Positions 29,768 through 40,052 of a DNA stretch of 64,000 bases are shown here, piece by piece (positions within the stretch are counted from its first letter, which is position 1; each line of letters begins with the position of its first letter). This stretch comes from Diploptera punctata (lineage: Eukaryota > Arthropoda > Insecta > Blattodea > Blaberidae): positions 689,501 through 753,500 of the forward strand of contig JASPKZ010003419.1 of assembly GCA_030220185.1 (NCBI GenBank), in the 5' to 3' direction. Made by a program: the position numbers and the translations under genes. The notes under the pieces were generated by a model. The model was not told the DNA's origin, ran no database searches, and was given only the letters and a program-made list of their open reading frames with translations.

Positions 29768-29939
29768 TAATACATTTACAGATAATTAAATGATAGACAT
29801 CATTCCACATCACACATTTTATCTTCCCAATTCCTCCTGTTACAAGAGTGCTCTTTTATCAACCAAATGAAATGGATGATTTCGATGGAAATAAGGAAAA
29901 AAATAATTGATAAAATATTTAATTAGGAATATTGCACAA

Positions 29940-30350
29940 TACAGTGTTCCTCCTTCAACCCAAAGTGGTTTGTCACCAGAGGTTCCTGTCTAAAGCATCT
30001 TCTTCCCTGAAATCTCCACCTTCCATACTTCCCTTCACTCCATCTATCCAATGTTCTCTAGGTCTGCCGCTTCCATTAGCTTTCCAATCAAATATCTTCT
30101 TTGGTATATTCTATCTTCATCCAATGTTATGAGGTGTCCATACCATTTCAAACTTTTTCCTTCTTTTTTTTTTTAACTTGCATAACTTCTCTTATTGTGC
30201 TGTTTCTGATCTTATCCCTTCTTGAAATTCTTGTCGATCGCCTCCAAAAATCCATTTCTACTGCTAACAGCTTGTTGGCTTGTTTTCTACTTACTGTCCA
30301 GGTTTCGGACAAATATAATAAAATGCTTTGAAACAGAACTTGAAATATAA
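29940..30350 (-). pseudogene. LINE-P-like RT C-terminal fragment
   Basis: The minus strand reads a decayed VENKPTS / KWIFGGDRQEFQEGIRSE / LKWYGHLITLDEDRI series, like EMDYWRRAVRISRKDKIRN and LNWYGHIRRMEEGRL at 63220-63430. Confidence 0.55.
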
Positions 30351-30439
30351 TTTTCTTCGTAAAATAATTTACTTTTTATATGTAATTTTTTTTATATTTA
30401 TTTCTTTTATTTATTTATTTTTTCAGATTTGGCGACATC

Positions 30440-30590
30440 ATCCCGAAACATCACGTCAATGCGCGCATGCGCAATGTGCATCTCATCTAACATGTAGATA
30501 TTAGTTGTAAAATAAATGTCTTTGTAATTCTAACAGCACTTGTTTTCCTATTTCAATTCCCTGGTTCGTTTACAGCGTTACACATTCTGT
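30440..30590 (+). repeat. Possible solo LTR fragment
   Basis: Contains GCGCGCATGCGCAATGTGC, then AATAAATGTCTTTGTAATTC, and an ACA end before GCGTTACA, a layout resembling the 3' half of a retroviral-type LTR. There is no second LTR or coding region. Confidence 0.25.
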
Positions 30591-30639
30591 GCAGTAAAAT
30601 TACTACAAATAGACGAAGAATACGAAAACATAAAATTCT

Positions 30640-30765
30640 CCTAACATGTTCTGTGCATCGCAGTCTGCAAGACTTAACTGTACTTATTGCATCTGGGTTC
30701 CCATCTTACTTGTATGTAGTCTTCTCCATTCACCTCTCTGTTCATCTATCTTTGTTTCAAAAGTC
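30640..30765 (-). pseudogene. LINE-A fragment
   Basis: Matches the NNELHGLYRKPDIIRTVKSR region on the minus strand. Confidence 0.6.
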
Positions 30766-30834
30766 TTCCTTATCACTTCATCACAAATTAGGTCTCCTAA
30801 TAACAATTTAATTTTTTAGACAGATTTCTTATTC

Positions 30835-33525
30835 TCCGTAATATGATATGGGAAGGACAAGAACCACCACAAAGCTGGAACAAATCCATTGTAATACCAA
30901 TCTTCAAAAAGGAAGTCGCCAAATCAAAGATAACTATCATGGAATTACCTTGTTGAACTCTGGATATAAAATTTATGCTAATATAGTTAAGAATAAATTG
31001 AGGAAAATTTATGAAAATATAATTGGAGAAGAGCAGAATGGATTCAGAAAGGGTAGATCTTGTACAGATGGATTCTTTACTCTAAAACTACTATTAGAAT
31101 AGCACAAGGAATTCAATATAGAAACTCATATCGCCTTCGTTGACTTCATAAAGGTTTTTGACAAAGTAGACAGAAATATATTACTACAAATTTTAGCTGA
31201 TGATAACGTTCCACAACAATATATTACTAATATCTTCAACATCTATAAAGATAATGAAATCTCTGTTAAACAAGATGGCAAATTAAGATTTTTTTTTAAG
31301 ATTTATTTAGCCTGGTGGAGTTAAGGCCATGTGGCCTTCTCTTCCACTCACCAGGACAAACATATATTACATAAGAATATAACAATCTTAATTAACTCTA
31401 ATATTAAACACTAAGTAAAAATTTGATCAAAAGATAATATCTAATATACATATTACGATCTATAATGCAACCAGTTAATGTTAGTTAAAATTAAGACTAA
31501 AACTAATAATAAAATGTATACAAGCAAGACATATTAAATTGTCCCTGTCTAGTGTATATAAAAAACAGGAGAATAATGAGATATAGAAAACTAATTTTAC
31601 GATTATACAATATTTAAAACAGAACAAATAAAACTATTTGTTATTCTTAATATTATTTACATAAATAATTAAATATATTAATATTGCTAAAAGAATACTA
31701 TCAGTAAGGTGTATAAGTCAGTTTGTTATTAAATAATTCTTTAGTTTGTTTTTGAAGGATGTTATAGTTTGACAGTCTCTGACATAGGGTGGAAGGGAAT
31801 TCCATGTTTTGGTAAGTGACACCGTAAAAGATAATGAATAATATACAGTGTGATGAGGCGGGATATAAAGGACAATGTGCTGATGGGATCGAGTGTCAAG
31901 ATTATGTGGTCGGATAGTCTGATGAGGTCGGATGAACGTGAGCGGCGTGATAAATAATTAGGCGATGATGTGTGAAGTATTTTATAGAGAAGGGATAGGG
32001 AATGGACAGTTCTACGATCTCTTAGACGAGACCACGATAATTGTTCCAGGGACGGTGTGTAACATGGTCAAATTTGCGAATACCACAAATAAAACGTGCG
32101 CAAGAATTATGAACACGTTGAAGTCTTTGAGTGGAAATAATATTTAAGTCTGTAAAAAGAGTGTCACAATAATCAAAATGGGGCATTGCAAGTGTTTCTA
32201 CTAACATTTTCCTAAGGGCGAATGGCAAACAATTTCGTACACGATTTAATGAATGTATTATTGAGAAGACTGTTTTGCATGTATGGTTTATTTGTGTATT
32301 CCAATTTAAGTTTTTGTCAATAAATACTCCTAGAATTTTTACTGTCTCACTATAAGGGATTTGAACTCCGTTTAGTGACACATGCGAAACTGTGTTTAGG
32401 TTAATTGTAGATAATAGTTTCTGATGACCCATAATGATTGATTGTGACTTTGTAGGATTTAATTGCAGTCCATATTTAACTGTCCAAGTCATTAGTGAGT
32501 CAAGATCCTCGTTAATTTTGGCAACAGCGTCATTTAGTGAATATTTGTCTGTGTGGATGTAGATTTGCATGTCGTCTGCAAATAAATTATGTTTGCAATG
32601 CTTTAGGGAGTTAGATATGTCATTTATGTAGATTGAAAAAAGCAAAGGTCCTTGGGAAAAGATCAACACTGGAGTAAGACAGGGATGTGGACTTTCACCG
32701 GTGTTTTTCATTATATACATGAATAAATTAATAAATGAATGGAGGAAAACACAACGAGGATATATACCCATCAATAGGAACCTCAAACTCAATGCTATTC
32801 TTTTTGTAGACGATTTAGCTCTTCTGGCACTTTCCGAAAATGATTTGCAACGATCAATTTATAATTTACAAAAAAATAGATGCCAAATTTAATACGGAAA
32901 TATCAATTAACAAAACTAAAATTATGGCATTTCATGGGAAGGACCCCATACAAAGTAAAATCTGTCTCCAGAATAAAATTTTAGAGAGATCTAATCAATT
33001 TAAATATCTTGGATATTATCTCTCTATCTGGGATGAAAAGGATATCCCGGAAAAAGTTACTAGTTATAATAAAAGTTTAGGAATTATTAATCAAGTTATG
33101 AACCCATCCCTTGTACAAAAAAACACCAGATTACGTTTATATAACACTTTGGCTAGACCAGTATTGACCTATGGTAGTGAAGCATTGACACTAAAAAAAC
33201 AACATGAAAGCAGAATAACGACTTGTGAAATGAGATTCATGCGCAGAACAGTGGGTTACACCAGATGGGATCGGAAAAGGAAGACCGATATCTTAAAAGA
33301 ATTGAAGACTACGTCAATTTTGGAATATATTAAACAGTACCAACTAAATTGGAAAACACCATCTTGAAAGAATGAGTTCAAATCGGATCCCTAAAGCTGT
33401 TTATAATTATATACCAAGAGGACGAAGATCACTGGGCCGTCCTATGAAACGCTGGAGGGAAAATTTTCTATAGGATCGTAACAGGCCTTGGCCTAATACT
33501 TGGAAGGAAGAAGAAGAAGAAGAAT
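30835..33525 (+). pseudogene. LINE-H reverse transcriptase, split by LINE-I
   Basis: 30835-31290 reads ITLLNSGYKIYANIVKNKLR, EEQNGFRKGRSCTDGFF and FVDFIKVFDKVDR. 32660-33480 continues KINTGVRQGCGLSPVFFIIY, FVDDLALLALSENDLQRSI, ISINKTKIMAFHGKDP, QFKYLGYYLSIW, LARPVLTYGSEALTL and GRPMKRW. The catalytic motif is FVDD. Frameshifts occur near 30890, 31100 and 32870. The 3' tail is (GAA)n near 33510. Its endonuclease is absent. Confidence 0.75.
31292..32657 (-). mobile_element. LINE-I (jockey/CR1-like RT) 3' half inserted in LINE-H
   Basis: On the minus strand the open frame includes PLLFSIYINDISNSLKHCKH, NLFADDMQIYIHTDKYS (FADD near 32575), QLNPTKSQSIIMGH, KILGVFIDKNLNWNTQI and QRVHNSCARFICGIRKFDHV, then a stop. 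The 3' end is the CACCAGGCTAAATAAATC terminus with A-rich tail at 31292. It is truncated inside RT motif B (QG-PLLF). The 256-codon open frame runs on to 32792 only by reading into LINE-H antisense. Confidence 0.75.
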
Positions 33526-33531
33526 AACAAT

Positions 33532-33592
33532 TTATCTTTCCTTAAAATAATAGTCAATGTTACGCATTCATATGATATAACTAAAATAATAC
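33532..33592 (-). pseudogene. Small LINE-A fragment
   Basis: TCTTTCCTTAAAATAATAGT through ATATGATATAACT matches the GCETWTLTLRE region on the minus strand. Confidence 0.45.
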
Positions 33593-33620
33593 ATATATAT
33601 ATATGAAAAGAAAAATGAAT

Positions 33621-33695
33621 GCTTGAGTCAGGATATTTGAACCCGAGTCTCTAAACTCTATACGTTTAGCGCTCTAACCATCTGAGCCACTCAAA
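33621..33695 (-). tRNA. tRNA-like unit T7 (loop read as anticodon ATA)
   Basis: Acceptor TTTGAGT pairs with ACTCAAG; D arm GCTCAGATGGTTAGAGC; six-bp anticodon stem CTAAAC/GTTTAG with loop GTATAGA. The B box GGTTCAAAT is present but the T stem is imperfect (CTCGGG against TCCTGA). TTTTT terminator follows on the minus strand. Overall shape is like T1-T6 with a different sequence. Confidence 0.4.
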
Positions 33696-34054
33696 TATTC
33701 CAACACAAACATACATTTTTCTTATATATGTAGTATTCTCAATTCACACAAGAGGTAGCGGGAAGTCGTTCCAACTGACATCTAGCGGCCACCATAACAG
33801 GTAAGCATTTTTAAACAGAATATTTACTTTATAGCAGTAACGCTTGTATATTTAGATGTTATAACTATATTTTTACATTTGGCAATGAAGGCAAATATGA
33901 TATGAAAAGAAAAATGAATGCTTCAGTCGGGGGAAAAAAAATTGCTTACCTGTTATGGTGGCCGCTAGATGTCGGTTGGAATGACTTCCCGCTACCTCTT
34001 GTGTGAATTGAGAATACTACATATATAAGAAAAAATGTATGTTTGTGTTGGAAT

Positions 34055-34128
34055 ACTTGCGTAGCTCAGTTGGTTAGAGCGTTGAACGTACAGAGTTTAG
34101 AGACTCGGGTTCAAATCCCGACTCAAGC
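34055..34128 (+). tRNA. tRNA-like unit T8 (loop read as anticodon ACA)
   Basis: D arm GCTCAGTTGGTTAGAGC, T arm TCGGG-TTCAAAT-CCCGA perfect, six-bp anticodon stem TTGAAC/GTTTAG with loop GTACAGA. The acceptor 5' side (ACTTGCG) pairs poorly with ACTCAAG. TTTTT terminator follows. Its loop differs from T7 by one base. Confidence 0.4.
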
Positions 34129-34145
34129 ATTCATTTTTCTTTTCA

Positions 34146-34146
<1 letters not shown>

Positions 34147-34195
<49 letters not shown>

Positions 34196-34215
34196 CCATC
34201 CATCCATCCATCCAT
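34147..34215. repeat. (AT)n then (ATCC)n microsatellites
   Basis: The ATCC tract is the expanded (ATGG)n tail of the minus-strand SINE-1 that follows. Confidence 0.85.
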
Positions 34216-34523
34216 AGTGATTCTGCCCGAGAGCAGGTCTTTCACTGCAATCATAGCATTTTCATTCCATGTTTTGCAGCTTTACTAGGGAATTGCAGGT
34301 GTGGTAGCTTCCCGTTGTTTTCCACACCGGTGAAGGATGATGATGATGGCCATATGATTTCGGGGACCGTTTGAGCCTTAAAGTTTTCCTGGCATTTGTC
34401 TTGCAGCTGGGGAAAAACCCCGATAAAAACCTCACCCAGAAGAACTGTCCCGAGCGTGGATCGAACCCAGGCCCGCTGCGTGACAAGGCAGCACGCTACC
34501 TCAAGACCACAGTGGTGGACTAT
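34213..34523 (-). mobile_element. SINE-1 copy 3
   Basis: Minus-strand copy with head (B box TGGGTTCGATCCACGCTCGG, slightly mutated), body and an expanded tail. Confidence 0.85.
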
Positions 34524-34538
34524 ATATATATATATATA

Positions 34539-34954
34539 TCTTCTGTACGTGTGTTTGTCACTGAACTCCTCCTAAACGACTGGACCGATTTTTATGACAT
34601 GTTTTGTTTGTGTCCAAATGGGTCCCTGTATGGTTGAGATTCACAATTAGACCCTCTAAAACCACTAGGTGTAGGAGTTCACCTGAAGTTAAAATTTAAA
34701 AATCGCTCTAGCGGTCACAATTTTCGACGTTCTACAACGAAACTCAGAATATCCTATTAAAATAAACCAAGGTATGTATTATCCAAAAATGAACGAAATC
34801 CAACAATTAGGAGTGGAAATGTACCTGAAATCCGAAATTAGGAACTGACTAGCAACCACCATGTTTGATTCGTCTCAGCGTGTACCATACAATTTAAGTA
34901 ACCTCTAATATTTCATTTATTTAGGCGTAGCAACTCACGCCGGGCATTGGCTAG
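34539..34954 (+). mobile_element. Complete non-autonomous Helitron H7 (416 bp)
   Basis: 5' TC (TCTTCTGTACGTGTG) and 3' CTAG with the hairpin GGCGT-AGCAACTC-ACGCC about 10 nt before the end. It lies between T and T with no target-site duplication, as expected of Helitrons. Body blocks are shared with 28600-28910 and 49868-50235. Confidence 0.7.
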
Positions 34955-34966
34955 TAGTTTCATATA

Positions 34967-35036
34967 TTTTCAGTTTAACGTTTTTAATAGAATTTGGGAC
35001 GAGAAGAGTCCCTGTAATGGGTAATAGCAGAATGTT
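34967..35036 (-). pseudogene. LINE-A fragment
   Basis: CATATATTTTCAGTTTAACG and GAGTCCCTGTAATG match the LLMSQLLSKNVKLKIYKT region on the minus strand. Confidence 0.6.
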
Positions 35037-35040
35037 ATTT

Positions 35041-35101
35041 ATTTATTATTTATCTATTTATCTACTTATCTATTTATCTATTTATTTGTTTATTTGTTTG
35101 T

Positions 35102-35140
<39 letters not shown>

Positions 35141-35215
35141 CTTATTTATTTATTTATTTTACCTGATGGAGTTAAGACCGTAAGGTCTTCTCTTCCACTT
35201 ATGTTAAAGCGTCTA
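35041..35215 (-). repeat. (TTTA)n tail and LINE-I-like 3' end
   Basis: About 115 bp of TTTA/TTTG repeats lead into ACCTGATGGAGTTAAGACCG, a diverged LINE-I 3' terminus in minus orientation. Confidence 0.6.
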
Positions 35216-35449
35216 TAAAAGTTAATTTTAAAAATGCTATTTTAAAAATGTAATTAATATTATTAATACCTCACCTCATATCCTTTATTCTTCTAGACTG
35301 CAGTTTCGGAGCCTATCTCCATCCTCAGTAGCCTCTCATCGACCGGTGTTATGTTGTTTCTTGGCCGTTTTCTTCTTCCTTCTATCGATGAACCGATGAA
35401 CCTCTGGATCAAATCAAAATTTGCCGGAGTTTCGAAATTCATGAGTTTT

Positions 35450-35482
<33 letters not shown>

Positions 35483-36177
35483 TCCTACCGTGAGAACTTT
35501 CTGTTTATCCGTGTGTTTGATTAGGCTAGCTTTTGTATCAAATAAATGCTTTTCAGACCAATCATGGGCTGCTGCAGCTGACTTCTCCACTTCACCCTTT
35601 TTTGACATTTCTAAGATGTTCTTTCAATCTAGATTTTATATAGAATATGAGGTGAGGTAATAAAAATATTAATCTAATTCTTAAATTAAACCTCATAGTG
35701 TTTTTTCCCTGTGAAAGTTAAATAAAAAAATGCTATTTTAAGTTCCTATTTTCAAACATTTCCAAACCACAAAAACTGAATTATTTTCAAAGTTTAGCCA
35801 GTGCTGACCTCTGTCAGACAGTGCACCAACCTGCCTTTTTTACTTTCTCTCGAGAAGTTTTGATGGTTATTTTAAATAATTTATTAATTTAAGTTAGAAA
35901 GTTGTTAACCTGAGGATGCGACCACTTGACCTTCAGAATGTGACCTTAGAATCGCCAAGTGTAACAAACAAACAAACAGTGAAAGTGTTGTGGTTTCAGA
36001 TGTGATAGCACGGGGTTCTGTTCTCAGTACTGCCAGCATTTTCTCGCTCCTCGAGCAATTAAAATAACCATCAGCAAGTCATTTTGTTCGCTTCAATTCA
36101 TCCATTGCTTACATTTTCCTTAGAGCAAATATCCGGAGATTTCTAGTTATTTCCAATCAATTCAAATAAATTTCTCC
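35216..36177. other. No recognised gene; (TTTC)n at 35448-35482
   Basis: The TTTC tract is clear. Nothing else matches a family in the window. Confidence 0.45.
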
Positions 36178-36300
36178 ACGTCATTATCTTCTTCTTCTTC
36201 TACTTCTTCACTTCACGGGCAAGGCAAATTGCCTGTTTCGCCTCACAGTTGTTCTGTCCACCTTTTCACTGGCCTTCCTACATTCCTTGAACCCCTTGGC
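36178..36300 (-). pseudogene. LINE 3' fragment
   Basis: (GAAGAA)n tail, then a CCTTCCTACATTCCTTG antisense of a GRPVKRW-type C-terminal block. Confidence 0.45.
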
Positions 36301-36435
36301 TTTTGTTCAATGCTGCTTTTGTAATCTTATTACAAACGTAGTTCCAATAATTACATCAAGTCCGTGGAAGCCTATAGCTATAAAGAAGGTTGAGCCACAA
36401 ACTGAATCTGCAACCTTGAACATGCCTACACCATG

Positions 36436-37095
36436 TATCATAAGTAATGCCACAACTGATTTCCAATTTATCTAGAGGATTTGGAAATCAAGAGTGGCAT
36501 TTGTTAGGACTATTTAACGAATAAAATTAAGTTGTTTACTCACAAATCATTGTTTAAATAACTTCTTGTAAGCCCATGTTTCCCTTTACAGAGATTTAGG
36601 CGCTCTCCCCCTACAGGGAAGAATTTGAACCATGCTAATTTAGTTACACTTGTTTTCGTATAGATGTCATTTGAGTGGTCCGTGGTCAGCGTTCCGCCTC
36701 ATACTGACATCTACGAAACCAAGGTAGTACTAGGACGGGGAAAAAACGGTAAATTTTGCTTAAGGATCTTTTACGAGCCTGAAAATATTCAGATTCAGGA
36801 CTCACGGCTTAAAGTCCTTCCCGGAGGACTTGCTCCTTGGGTTTTTCCATCCTAAAAGAATCCATCGACCCCGGCCGGGTTTGAAGCCGCGACCCTCGGG
36901 ACCAGAGGCAAGGAGCATAACCACTAGTCCACCGCGGCCGATTTAAATATAGTTATTTTAAAATATTTATTTAGTATAAACGGTGATATTTGAAAACAAA
37001 TGAGAAATGTGAGGTTATGTATATTCACTGCAACTTGATAATATAATTTATAGCAAAATAATGAAACACATCAAACTGTATTCCTTACTAGGGAA
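36436..37095 (+). mobile_element. Element X copy 3, split by SINE-4
   Basis: 36436-36560 and 36942-37095 are consecutive parts of element X (hairpin outer stem, GAATAAAATTAAGTTGTTTA, then AACGGTGATATTTGAAAACA). This shows that element X is a dispersed family, not a gene-pair duplication. Confidence 0.65.
36561..36941 (-). mobile_element. SINE-4 with tRNA-like head, 8-bp duplication
   Basis: TTTAAATA at 36553-36560 and 36942-36949. The reverse complement starts GGCCGCGGTGGACTAGTGG with B-box-like GCTTCAAACCCGGCCGGG. The body (CCCAAGGAGCAAGTCCTCC) matches 1806-2035. The plus-strand 63-codon frame is non-coding. Confidence 0.75.
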
Positions 37096-37569
37096 CGATT
37101 TCAGAGTGTTTTGGATAGAGGGTGGAACACTACAGAAAATGTGATACTTTGCATTTTCGTTTCATTATTAAAAACTGACCTTTTATGCGGTACCCTGTCT
37201 ATTATTAAGGGAAAGTTACTAATATGTTATTAATGTATCGAACTCGTGCCCTCGCGGGATATAATTATAACATCAAATCGAAAGAATAAGTGAAAATGTA
37301 TCAACACGCATGCGCGTAGGTCATGTCTGTATGTAAATTAACATCACTTTCTCAGCGCCTCAAGCGGTCATCGCGAGAATTGTAATTAATTGCGTCGTGT
37401 CTCCGTTAGAGGCCAGCACGGTAACATCTTACAACCGCCAGGCACTTGTCTCAAGAGGTGCCGCCAAAAATTGCAATAAATTATAACGTATTATGTAGTG
37501 GAGAGTGAAAGCAAAACTTATACTGTTGTACTCATGCAACATGCACCCATCCACTCCCGAGAGCAATAT

Positions 37570-37572
<3 letters not shown>
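37096..37572. other. No recognised feature
   Basis: Moderately GC-rich patches (CAACACGCATGCGCGTAGG) but no frame or repeat match. Confidence 0.4.

Positions 37573-37640
<68 letters not shown>
37573..37640. repeat. (AAT)n microsatellite
   Basis: About 22 uninterrupted AAT units. Shorter AAT tracts are at 38944-38973, 40050-40101 and 40440-40525. Confidence 0.95.
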
Positions 37641-37641
<1 letters not shown>

Positions 37642-37642
<1 letters not shown>

Positions 37643-38910
37643 GAATGCTAAATTATAAGAAAAGTTTTAGGTCCACAAGTCATAGGTGAAGCATTTAGAC
37701 TCAGAAGTAAAAAGAAAATAAAAATATATACAGACATTCATAGTGATACGAGGGCGGATCGCAAAGTAACGCACAATAATTTTTTTCTGCCTTGGTATTG
37801 CAGCTAGAATGTTGAAATTTCACAGAGATATAGTTTGAAGTTTTCACTACAGATGGTATTTTTTCTCAGGTGCACCTCTTGCGAGAGAAGCTTGAACTAT
37901 GCAACAAAGATGGCGCGCATGCTACGTCGTCCACCTGTGAGGAACAGAGAAGTGTTGTTCGATTTTTGTGGGCCAAAGGGCATAAACCCAGTGAAATTCA
38001 CAGGGACATGTGTGGCGTGTATGGGGATGATTGTATGGACCGTAGCAATGTCTCCAGGTGGTGCACATTCTTCCAAGAGGGACGCGTGAACCTTAGTGAT
38101 TCGCCACGTGATTCGCCTTAGTGATTCCTGGCCGGCAAACGCTTTGAGACAGATGTGGAAGTGAAATCAGCAGTGCGCAGATGGCTACACTCCAACCAAA
38201 GGGACTTCTACGAACAGGGCATATTGAAACTGCTAACACGATGGGAAAAATGTGTTGAGAAAGTTGGTGACTATGTCGAAAAGTAGGTAAAAGATGTAAG
38301 TTCATTTGTGATTTTTTTTTCCTTTTTTTTACTATTAAACTTTTAAAAAAAAAATTATTGTGCGTTACTTTCCGATCCGCCCTGTGGACGACTGTAGCAT
38401 GCGCGCCATCTTTGTTGCATACTTCAAGCTTCTCTCGCAAGAGGTGCACCTGAGAAAAAAATACCATCCGTAGTGAAAACTTCAAACTATATCTCTTTGA
38501 AATTTCAACATTCTACCTGCAATACCAAGGCAGAAAAAAATTATTGTCCGTTACTTTCCGATCCGCCCTCGTATTAGAAAACTAAGGTTAAAATTGTATG
38601 TCCATATTAAACGAATGAACTCAAATAGGCTTACAAAACAGATAATGGAATTCTATGAAAACAGAAGTAAAGCTCCAGTGGATACTATGAAGTGGATTGA
38701 TGAAGTCAAAAAGGACTTAAAATTGGCAGGAATTACTAAAGAAGATATCCCAAACAGAGATGTATTTAGAATTAAGGTGAATAAGTGGCAAGTTGACCAA
38801 GAGGACAAACCGAAGAAAAAAACTGGAACAACTTGGACAGATGATAGAAAACAAGCTCATAGCAAAAGAATGAAAGAAATTTGGGCTCAAAGGAAACGCC
38901 TCTAAGTACT
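37642..38910 (+). pseudogene. LINE-C C-terminal ORF split by mariner
   Basis: 37650-37748 reads IIRKVLGPQVIGEAFRLRSK and continues KIYTDIHSD to the mariner. After 38571 the frame resumes as IRKLRLKLYVHIKRMNSNRL, then IMEFYENRSKAPVDTMKWID and KRMKEIWAQRKRL to TAA at 38903-38905. Except for the mariner plus one TA, the frame is open across the junction, so the LINE was little decayed when hit. The 3' end is an (AAT)n tail. Confidence 0.75.
37749..38571 (+). mobile_element. Rearranged mariner element with inverted duplicated end
   Basis: Flanked by TA at 37747-37748 and 38572-38573. Left end CGAGGGCGGATCGCAAAG; right end inverted CTTTCCGATCCGCCCTCG. A mariner transposase N-terminus (EEQRSVVRFLWAKGHKPSEI, then NVSRWCTFFQEG) runs to 38121. 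After a deletion, a C-terminus with VRRWLHSNQRDFYEQGILK, LLTRWEKC and GDYVEK ends at 38284-38286. The catalytic D,D34D core is gone. An internal mariner right end (TTATTGTGCGTTACTTTCCG) lies at about 38356-38390. Beyond it, 38393-38571 is an inverted copy of the left end. Confidence 0.82.
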
Positions 38911-38943
38911 TTGCGTAGTCCTACATGGGCTCATCCGCAATCA

Positions 38944-38973
<30 letters not shown>

Positions 38974-38974
<1 letters not shown>

Positions 38975-39160
38975 TTTTATTTATTCTGGCAGAGTTAAGG
39001 CCATAAGGCCCTCTCTTCCACTCAACCACCACAAATACAAATAAATATCTGACAAATATAGATATACACTATACTAATTATAAACAGTTAAAGATACATT
39101 AAATGTAGCAATGTAAATTTCATATAGAAACAACATTGTATACGACAATAAATAAATAAT
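38974..39160 (-). mobile_element. LINE-I-like 3' end
   Basis: GTTTTATTTATTCTGGCAGAG and GTTAAGGCCATAAGGCCCTC are a diverged LINE-I terminus in minus orientation. Probable further parts of the same element lie at 40540-40800. Confidence 0.5.
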
Positions 39161-39164
39161 AATA

Positions 39165-40052
39165 AATAAATAAATAAAGCCTGATATGTCCCTTTAGGGC
39201 AAAGGCCTCCCTGTACAGGGGTTAAGCTCTATTTGAGAGTGTCACCCGGTGAGCTACTCCGTGGTGAGAAGTTGACTTGGATGTAGCACTTGGTTTGTAT
39301 ACACTGTCTGTTCTGTGATTAGTTAATACACAGTTGGCTCTCCATCGTTCTCCAGCTTTTCCTGCATCTGGCGACTCTGGACCATTGCGCCCCTGCTCGT
39401 TCTTTGAAGATGTCAGCCCATCGTCGTCTTGGTCTTCCGCGCTGTCTCTTGCCTGTGTACGGGTCCCACATGGTTGTTTTTATTGTCCACCTGTCGTCCT
39501 GTATTCTTGCGACGTGGCCTCCCCACTTCCATTTTTTTCCTGATGGCTTGTTGTGCGGGATCAGTTGTTGAGGATATCGCTTGAAGTGTTGTATTCGAGA
39601 TTCTGTCCTTCAGAGTTATGCCTAAGATTTTCCTCTCCATTTTCCTTTGGCATACTTGGAGTGTGTACTTCAGTTTGGCAGTAAGATTCCAAGTTTGGCA
39701 GCCATATAACAGTGTTGGAAGAACACAGGTTTGTAGTGTTTCCATTTTGAGTTTCCGGTTGAGTGACTTGTCCAGCAGTATAAATTTCAGTGACCAGAAC
39801 GCCTTCCAGGCGAGAGCTATTCTTCTGCTTATTTCCTTCTCTACTTTCTGATGGAAGGAGAGTAGTTGTCCTAAGTATATGTACTCGCTTACATATTGAA
39901 GATCCATTCCATCGACTTTGATAGGGTTTTCCGGACCATTAGACATAATTTGTGTCTTGCTTTTGTTCATCGAAAGGCCTGCAATTTTGCTAGTTTCTGA
40001 GAGCTCTTGTAGCATTGATTGGAGTACGACAATAACAATAGTAATACATACC

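Larger units (their letters stand above)
33604..34147. repeat. Palindrome 2: inverted repeat with outward-facing tRNA-like units
   Basis: Arms about 33604-33810 and 33950-34147 are near-perfect reverse complements, around a ~140-bp spacer that itself repeats the edge motif (AAAAGAAAAATGAATGCTTC near 33906). Outer edges carry T7 (-) and T8 (+). It is flanked by TA tracts. The spacer resembles 49590-49690. Confidence 0.88.
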
